From: Bacteroidales bacterium
GTDB taxonomy: Bacteria > Bacteroidota > Bacteroidia > Bacteroidales > F082
Direction of reading: 5' to 3'
Assembly (NCBI GenBank): GCA_020853175.1
Contig: JADYZK010000113.1
Location: forward strand, 1-7,423
Length of the DNA stretch: 7,423 nt
Shown in pieces: positions 1 through 4,785 of this stretch. Within the stretch, counting starts at the first letter, position 1; each line of letters opens with the position of its first letter. The position numbers and the translations under genes were made by a program. Under the pieces are notes generated by a model. That model made no database searches. It saw only the letters and a program-made list of their open reading frames with translations, and was not told where the DNA came from.

Positions 1-1014
1 AATGTGGTAGTTTGGAAAGCTTCCAACACACAAATCTATTCCGCAAAAGTGATTATGGACATCTTTGAAGAGTCAGGTCTTCCAGCCGGGGTCATCAACT
101 TGGTGTTTGTTCCAGGTCCTGTAGCAGGCAAAATTACAGCACAGCATCCCGATTTTGCGGGCATCCATTACACCGGCTCAACCGATGTCTTTATCAGGAT
201 TTGGAAAAACATCAGCGACAATATTGCCAACCTCAAATCTTATCCAAAAATTGTTGGTGAAACCGGCGGAAAAGACTTTATCGTTGCCCACAAGAGTGCT
301 GATGCAAAAGTTGTTGCAACCGCTATGATTAGAGGCGCTTTTGAGTATCAAGGGCAAAAATGTTCTGCCGCTTCGCGGGCTTACATCCCCAACAACTTGT
401 GGCCCGAAGTGAAAGAGCTGATGCTTCGCGACTTGAAAACCATCAAAGTGGGTCCTGTCGAGGACTTTACAAACTATATGGGCGCCGTTATTGACGAAGC
501 CTCTTTCGATAAATTGGCAAGCTATATTGACAATGCCAAGAAAGACAAGGATGTTGAAGTGATTTTTGGTGGAACGTATGACAAATCAAAGGGTTACTTC
601 ATTCAGCCCACCGTTTTGAGGGCAAACGATCCCAAATATGTGACCATGTGCGAAGAGTTATTTGGTCCGGTGTTGACTGTGTATGTGTATGATGCTGAAA
701 AATATACCGAAACATTGAAACTCGTTGACACAACTTCACCTTACGCCCTCACTGGTGCTGTTTTGGCCCTTGACCGCTCAGCCATCGAAGAAGCAAATGT
801 CGCTCTTGTTAATGCTGCCGGAAACTTTTATATCAATGATAAACCTACCGGAGCAGTAGTAGGTCAGCAACCTTTTGGCGGTGCCAGAGCTTCTGGAACC
901 AATGACAAATCAGGTTCTTACCTCAATCTTTTGCGTTGGGTTTCACCCCGAACCATCAAAGAAAATTTCAATCCTCCTACCGATTTCAGGTATCCATTTA
1001 TGGATGAAGCATAA
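1..1014 (+). CDS. pruA: L-glutamate gamma-semialdehyde (1-pyrroline-5-carboxylate) dehydrogenase, 5'-truncated by window edge
   Basis: This enzyme performs the second step of proline catabolism, the NAD-dependent oxidation of glutamate gamma-semialdehyde (P5C) to glutamate in the cytoplasm. The reading frame is open from base 1 (first codon Asn), so the start lies outside the window. The 337 visible codons compare with about 540 residues for the family, so roughly 200 N-terminal residues are missing. Visible ALDH signatures are the cofactor-domain segment ending in VVWKAS, the general-base Glu in VGETGGKDF (window codon 87) and the nucleophile Cys in GQKCSAASR (codon 121). The C-terminal block QQPFGGARASGTNDKSG and the ending LRWVSPRTIKENF mark the ALDH4A1/P5CDH subfamily rather than a generic aldehyde dehydrogenase. 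It is a stand-alone dehydrogenase with no proline dehydrogenase domain fused in the visible part. It ends in TAA, followed by a hairpin terminator. The family call is near certain; the gene symbol is by family. Confidence 0.96.
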   Translation, partial: NVVVWKASNTQIYSAKVIMDIFEESGLPAGVINLVFVPGPVAGKITAQHPDFAGIHYTGSTDVFIRIWKNISDNIANLKSYPKIVGETGGKDFIVAHKSADAKVVATAMIRGAFEYQGQKCSAASRAYIPNNLWPEVKELMLRDLKTIKVGPVEDFTNYMGAVIDEASFDKLASYIDNAKKDKDVEVIFGGTYDKSKGYFIQPTVLRANDPKYVTMCEELFGPVLTVYVYDAEKYTETLKLVDTTSPYALTGAVLALDRSAIEEANVALVNAAGNFYINDKPTGAVVGQQPFGGARASGTNDKSGSYLNLLRWVSPRTIKENFNPPTDFRYPFMDEA

Positions 1015-1037
1015 TCATTATCTGAATTATGGTCAAC

Positions 1038-1077
1038 AAAAAAGCAGTATAGGTTTTTAACTTATACTGCTTTTTTT
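1038..1077. terminator. Bidirectional intrinsic terminator between convergent pruA and the small lipoprotein gene
   Basis: An inverted repeat has arms GCAGTATAGG (1044-1053) and CTTATACTGC (1061-1070), with one G-T wobble pair and a 7-base loop (1054-1060). Seven Ts follow it (1071-1077) and six As precede it (1038-1043), so both strands carry the stem-plus-U-tract form. It lies 23 bases after the pruA stop and 21 bases beyond the stop of the minus-strand lipoprotein gene, so it can end both transcripts. Confidence 0.88.
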
Positions 1078-1098
1078 GGCGATTGTGGTGCCAAAATC

Positions 1099-1299
1099 TT
1101 ATTTGTGTTCTTGTCCTAAATTGGTCTTTTTTGTGCCTTTAATCAGGAACTTTTTTGGCAGAGGGTTTTTATGTTTCTCCACACTTGGGTTGCGGTGGTA
1201 GGATGTTTTTTTTGACCTGTTGTCCAACGGCTGAACCGATCGAGCGCATCCGGCAATTATAGCACCCAAAAAGATTAAAAGCAAAAGTTTTTTTCTCAT
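1099..1299 (-). CDS. Small predicted lipoprotein of unknown function (66 aa)
   Basis: The N-terminus is a textbook type II signal peptide: basic MRKK, a hydrophobic stretch LLLLIFLGAII, then the lipobox IAGC with the lipidated Cys at residue 18. The predicted mature part is only about 49 residues. It is hydrophilic and rich in Lys, Asn and Pro, with no further cysteines and no domain I recognise. No Shine-Dalgarno sequence precedes the ATG, which is normal for Bacteroidota. It begins 32 bases after the end of the interrupted hydrolase on the same strand, so it may share that transcript, and it ends just before the bidirectional terminator. The intact signal peptide and lipobox argue that it is a real gene and not a chance reading frame. 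Membrane anchoring is inferred and the function is unknown. Confidence 0.7.
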   Translation of the reverse strand: MRKKLLLLIFLGAIIAGCARSVQPLDNRSKKTSYHRNPSVEKHKNPLPKKFLIKGTKKTNLGQEHK

Positions 1300-1331
1300 A
1301 ATAATGTAGCTGATAATGAGGTTATTGCTGT

Positions 1332-2306
1332 TTATTTCTTATGAAGTAGTTTGTTGCTGTGCGGTGTCATCCACTCAAAAAGCAGTTGAATCACTTTTTG
1401 CCGAACTTCAGGAACGGAAAGGAAAAGATCGTGCTTGGCATTTTCAACAACAATAATTTGAACAGAACCATGAATGTGTTGCACAAGGCCTGCGATGTCG
1501 TCAACATTCACCACGGCATCCCCAAAATGAAAATCATCTTTCCATTTGTTCCCGCGTACACTTTTTGAGGGAAACATCACGAGCACCGGCTCCTGAATGT
1601 GTAGGCCTTGTTTAAGCTTTTTCTGCGCTTGATATACCGCTTTCACCCAGTTGGCGTGAACCATAGCCGAAACATGAGGCTTCCACTGCAGGTTGTAATC
1701 ACATTAACCTTTGTCGTTCACATGCAAACTTGGCCCGTAGAATTTTGAAAAACCGCCCGGAACCGGCAACTTTGGGAAAATTTTAGCAAGCATTGAAACG
1801 AGAGGAATGAGCAGTTTTTTGGTGACGATATCTTTGTTCTGTTCGTAAAAAGGGCTGTTGAGAAAAACGGCATCATACAAAGCTTTTCCACTATTTTCGG
1901 CGGCAAACAGGCTGACTACTAGTCCACCCAACGAATGTCCCATCAACAAAATATAAGTAGCTCCCTCATCTTTAATGACTTTTAAAGCTGCATGAAGGTC
2001 TTCAAAATACTCTTCCATAGCATTCAGGCCGTTGAACTTTTGGTGCAAACGATAGGATCGGCCCGATCTTCTTAAGTCAATGCCATACCAATCAACGCCT
2101 TTTTCATCGAAACGCTGTGCCGTTTCTTGATGAAAACAATAATCGTTAAAACCATGAACATGCAGCGCAGCTATCGGGTGGCGTTTTTCTTTTTTTAGTC
2201 GTAGCACAGTACAGACCACCTCACCCTCGTTGTCATGGGGTTGTTGAAGTGTAAGGGTTTCAAAATCGGCAATTTCTTTGTCTTGCTGAAAGTGGTGCTC
2301 TGCCAT
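1332..2306 (-). pseudogene. Alpha/beta hydrolase (serine aminopeptidase S33/Hydrolase_4-like), interrupted by an in-frame TAA
   Basis: Two reading frames in the same phase (2306-1704, 200 codons, and the continuation down to 1332) make one alpha/beta hydrolase of about 324 residues split by TAA at 1704-1706. The first half carries the oxyanion-hole region LHVHGFND, the strand-turn motif DLRRSGRS and the nucleophile elbow GHSLGG with Ser125. The second half carries the likely acid Asp263 (in FGDAVVNVDD) and the catalytic His292 (in ENAKHDLFLS). The triad is therefore complete only if the stop is read through or is not real. Sequence straight after the stop (CDYNLQWKPH) still matches the family, whose usual form here, as I recall it, is G-E-W-D-[FY]-N, so the TAA stands where Glu is expected. 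There is no frameshift and no other visible damage. The family covers lysophospholipase, monoacylglycerol lipase and esterase types; the substrate cannot be told. Alternatives are a sequencing error or an inactive N-terminal fragment. The gap to dgt upstream is 68 bases. Confidence 0.82.
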
Positions 2307-2330
2307 GATTCATATTTATTGATGCAATAT

Positions 2331-2352
2331 TACACATTTACTGCACATTTAC
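2331..2352. repeat. Short tandem direct repeat (2 x 11 bp) upstream of the hydrolase gene
   Basis: Two adjacent copies, TACACATTTAC (2331-2341) and TGCACATTTAC (2342-2352), differ at one base. They lie 25 to 46 bases upstream of the hydrolase ATG in the short gap after dgt. The repeat could be an operator beside a weak promoter-like element (TAATATTG on the minus strand, 2325-2332), or a chance duplication in AT-rich DNA. No function is claimed. Confidence 0.35.
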
Positions 2353-2374
2353 GTTGTTTTGGTTGAAACGACAG

Positions 2375-3694
2375 CTAACTGATGCCGCGCAAATCTTTGT
2401 ACAGTTGCATGGCGTAAAGGTCAGTCATGCCCGAAACAAAGTCAACGACTGATTGTAGCTGCTCATAAAGTGAATCGCTTTTGCTGCGAAATTGTTGTGG
2501 CAACAAGGAAAGCAACTTTTCGTTGTAGCTTTTTTGGGGTTGTAGCACTGCTTGTACAAATTCATCCATCAAGGTGCCAATTACATTAAAACCGGTGAGT
2601 TCGATTTTGATGACGGAAGGGTGATTATAGATTTTTTTTACACTCCAACTTCGGCAAGCATTCAACGCGATTTGGTAATGTCCGGGCAATTGTTTTACCA
2701 ACGATGAGGCAAATTGACCAATCATAATGTCGTCATAATGAGACATAAAAACTTTACTTGCCTCGTTTACCAAAAGGTTGATGGTGGTGGCACGGAGAAA
2801 GGCGATGCGTTCGTTGATGTCGGATACTTCTTTGTAAGCACGCTCTTTGTTGGCCACTGTTTGTGCGTTGATAGCAGGATCAAAAAAGGCCATAAGCAGT
2901 TCTTCGGTTTGATGCGTGGACAAGATTCCGAGCTTGTGCGCGTCTTCAATATCCATGATGAGATAACTGATGTCGTCTGCTGCTTCAACGAGATAAACAA
3001 GTGGATGGCGGGCGTAAATCTTCTTATCGGCATCGAGAAGAGGCATTCCGCAGGTTTGCGCGATGCGCTCAAAAGTACTGATTTCGGAATAAAAGAAACC
3101 ATATTTCTTTTTGTCTTCGTGCGATGGAAAAGAAGGGTAGGGGTATTTCACCAAGGCGGCAAGAGTGGCATACGTAAGTGCAAAACCCCCTTTGCGCCGA
3201 CCTTCAAACTGGTGGGTGAGAATTCTGAAAGCGTTGGCATTACCTTCAAAAGCTATCAAATCAGACCACTCTTCTTCCTTAAGTTGGCTTTTTAGCGACG
3301 AACCGCTGCCTTGGCTGAAATAATGACTGATCGTTTGTTCGCCCGAATGGCCAAAAGGCGGATTTCCTAAGTCGTGGGCCAAACATGCAGCCGAAACAAT
3401 TGATCCCAGTTCCAATAGAAGCTGATTGTCTTTTAGCTCTTGTCTTTGATACAATTGTTTCAAAACAATATTGGCCAATGACCTTCCTACACTGGCCACT
3501 TCGAGGCTGTGCGTGAGGCGATTATGAACAAAAACACTTCCTGGAAGGGGAAAAACTTGTGTCTTGTTTTGCAGTCGTCTGAATGGGCTCGAGAAGATGA
3601 TGCGATCGTAATCGCGTTGAAACTGACTGCGGATGTCTTCGGGAAGCGAGCTGGAGCTTAAACGCTGGGCCGAAAGAAGTTGTTCCCAATTCAT
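2375..3694 (-). CDS. dgt: dGTPase-family HD-domain deoxynucleoside triphosphate triphosphohydrolase
   Basis: Members of this family hydrolyse dNTPs, often dGTP, to the deoxynucleoside and tripolyphosphate, and so tune the cytoplasmic dNTP pool. The 439-residue protein starts at the ATG giving MNWEQLL and fits the shorter dGTPase-like class. Motifs in order are SSPFRRLQNKTQVFPL (residues 35-50), NRLTHS with the first metal-ligand His62, the HD pair His107-Asp108 in AHDLGNPPFGHSGE (with His116 and Glu119 nearby), the second Asp in VEAADDISYLIMDIEDAHK (Asp240), and the C-terminal signature VVDFVSGMTDLYA (417-429). All expected metal ligands are present, so it should be active; the dNTP preference cannot be read from sequence. 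It starts 21 bases after the tsaD stop on the same strand, so the two are probably co-transcribed. The leader is A-rich with no Shine-Dalgarno sequence. The symbol dgt is by family; the genetic role may differ from the E. coli enzyme. Confidence 0.95.
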   Translation of the reverse strand: MNWEQLLSAQRLSSSSLPEDIRSQFQRDYDRIIFSSPFRRLQNKTQVFPLPGSVFVHNRLTHSLEVASVGRSLANIVLKQLYQRQELKDNQLLLELGSIVSAACLAHDLGNPPFGHSGEQTISHYFSQGSGSSLKSQLKEEEWSDLIAFEGNANAFRILTHQFEGRRKGGFALTYATLAALVKYPYPSFPSHEDKKKYGFFYSEISTFERIAQTCGMPLLDADKKIYARHPLVYLVEAADDISYLIMDIEDAHKLGILSTHQTEELLMAFFDPAINAQTVANKERAYKEVSDINERIAFLRATTINLLVNEASKVFMSHYDDIMIGQFASSLVKQLPGHYQIALNACRSWSVKKIYNHPSVIKIELTGFNVIGTLMDEFVQAVLQPQKSYNEKLLSLLPQQFRSKSDSLYEQLQSVVDFVSGMTDLYAMQLYKDLRGIS

Positions 3695-3715
3695 AGTGTT
3701 TATTTTGTTGGTTTT

Positions 3716-4735
3716 TTAACGCGCACTTTGGCGGGAATAGGGCCTCACTTGTTGATCGGCCAGTTCGTTTCGGAGATATTTGAAATAACCCGCAATGGCA
3801 ATCATGGCGGCGTTATCGGTGCTGAATCCTGCTTTTGGAATAAAAATTTTCCATCCGTATTTTACTGCGGCATCATACATTGCTTTTCGTAAACCCGAGT
3901 TGGCCGAAACACCTCCTGCAATGGCAACTTCTTTGATTCCGGTTTGTTTGCTGGCCAAAATGAGTTTCTTCATCAAGATGCTGACGATAACATCTTGTGC
4001 TGAGGCGCAAAGATCGGCTGTGTTGTTGGTGATAAATTCGGGGTCTTCTTTGAGGCGATCTCTTAAAAAATAAAGGATGTTGGTTTTTAAACCACTGAAA
4101 CTGTAATCCAATCCGCCAATCTTGGGCTCGGTAAAAGCAAAACGTTTTGGATTGCCGTTTTGGGCCCATTGGTCAATCAATGGGCCGCCGGGATAGGGAA
4201 GACCAATGATTTTGGCCACCTTGTCAAAGGCTTCACCGGCGGCATCATCAATGGTTTTGCCAATAATTTCCATATCAAAATAGTCTTTTACCACCACAAT
4301 TTGTGTGTGCCCCCCCGAAACGGTAAGGCAAAGAAATGGAAAATGCGGTGTGTCGTTAGCATCTTCAGTAGCGATAAAATGGGCCAAAATATGGGCTTCC
4401 ATGTGGTCAATTTCAACAAGAACGGCGTTGGTGGCCATAGCAAAAGCTTTGGCAAATGAACTGCCCACCAATAAGGATCCCAGAAGTCCGGGACCGCGTG
4501 TAAAAGCTACAACATTAACTTGTTTTTTATCTATATTTGCCTCTTTCAAGGCAGTTTCAACCACAGGGATGATGTTTTGCTGATGTGCCCTCGAAGCCAA
4601 TTCGGGAACCACGCCTCCAAACTTTTCGTGTACCTGCTGATTAGCAATGATGTTTGACAATACTTTGGTGTTGTTTAAAACAGCAGCTGATGTATCATCA
4701 CAGGACGATTCGATGCCTAAAATGTAGATGTTCAT
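3716..4735 (-). CDS. tsaD: tRNA N6-adenosine threonylcarbamoyltransferase TsaD
   Basis: TsaD transfers the threonylcarbamoyl group from TC-AMP to A37 of ANN-decoding tRNAs, the last step of t6A synthesis, working with TsaB and TsaE in the cytoplasm; neither partner is in this window. The protein is 339 residues, the normal family length, and starts with the hallmark GIESSCDDTSAAVL (residues 7-20). Metal ligands His111 and His115 are in DHMEAH, and Asp307 is in STDNAAM. Nucleotide-binding ASKHA-fold segments include TVSGGHTQ (138-145), GGPLIDQWA near 183-191, and IAGGVSANSGLR (272-283). The start is fixed by the MNIYILGIESSCDD alignment. No Shine-Dalgarno sequence is present; the region just upstream is A/T-rich and holds an exact TAnnTTTG element. 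The gene heads a minus-strand run with dgt and is head-to-head with tamB. Confidence 0.98.
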   Translation of the reverse strand: MNIYILGIESSCDDTSAAVLNNTKVLSNIIANQQVHEKFGGVVPELASRAHQQNIIPVVETALKEANIDKKQVNVVAFTRGPGLLGSLLVGSSFAKAFAMATNAVLVEIDHMEAHILAHFIATEDANDTPHFPFLCLTVSGGHTQIVVVKDYFDMEIIGKTIDDAAGEAFDKVAKIIGLPYPGGPLIDQWAQNGNPKRFAFTEPKIGGLDYSFSGLKTNILYFLRDRLKEDPEFITNNTADLCASAQDVIVSILMKKLILASKQTGIKEVAIAGGVSANSGLRKAMYDAAVKYGWKIFIPKAGFSTDNAAMIAIAGYFKYLRNELADQQVRPYSRQSAR

Positions 4736-4748
4736 TATTTTAAAACTG

Positions 4749-4756
4749 CAAAAATA
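4749..4756 (-). promoter_or_regulatory. Candidate Bacteroidota -7 promoter element for tsaD
   Basis: Read on the minus strand these bases are TATTTTTG, an exact match to the Bacteroidota -7 consensus TAnnTTTG. The element ends 13 bases before the tsaD ATG, which would give a very short leader of about 9 bases. No clear -33 TTTG was seen about 20 bases further upstream, and the region is A/T-rich, so a chance match is possible. Confidence 0.32.
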
Positions 4757-4785
4757 TCAAAAAAAAGCTCAGAGATATCGTGTTG

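Noticed and set aside
1332..1664. The C-terminal hydrolase part as a separate 110-residue gene
   Set aside because: It lacks the nucleophile and the N-terminal half of the fold, and family-like sequence extends upstream of its ATG to the TAA. It is the tail of one interrupted gene.
1704..1706. Programmed stop-codon readthrough or recoding at the hydrolase TAA
   Set aside because: TAA is the tightest stop codon, no following stem-loop stands out, and TAA is not used for selenocysteine or pyrrolysine. Mutation or error is simpler.
2353..2374. A possible hairpin terminator after dgt
   Set aside because: Only a 4-base imperfect pairing was found, with no T-run after it.
2714..3295. A 193-codon open frame on the + strand, antisense to dgt
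   Set aside because: It lies wholly opposite the well-supported dgt gene, has low-complexity, non-family-like sequence and no start context. It is a shadow frame.
3873..4169. A 98-codon minus-strand frame inside tsaD in another phase
   Set aside because: tsaD is unambiguous in its own frame here; the alternative product is rich in Arg, Gln and His with no recognisable fold.
4160..4583. Two overlapping + strand frames opposite tsaD
   Set aside because: Both are antisense to conserved tsaD coding sequence and show no domain or signal peptide.
4728..4747. A + strand promoter for tamB (TATTTTAA-like sequence near 4736-4743)
   Set aside because: It has two mismatches to TAnnTTTG and no -33 partner in A/T-rich DNA, so it is too weak to list as a feature.
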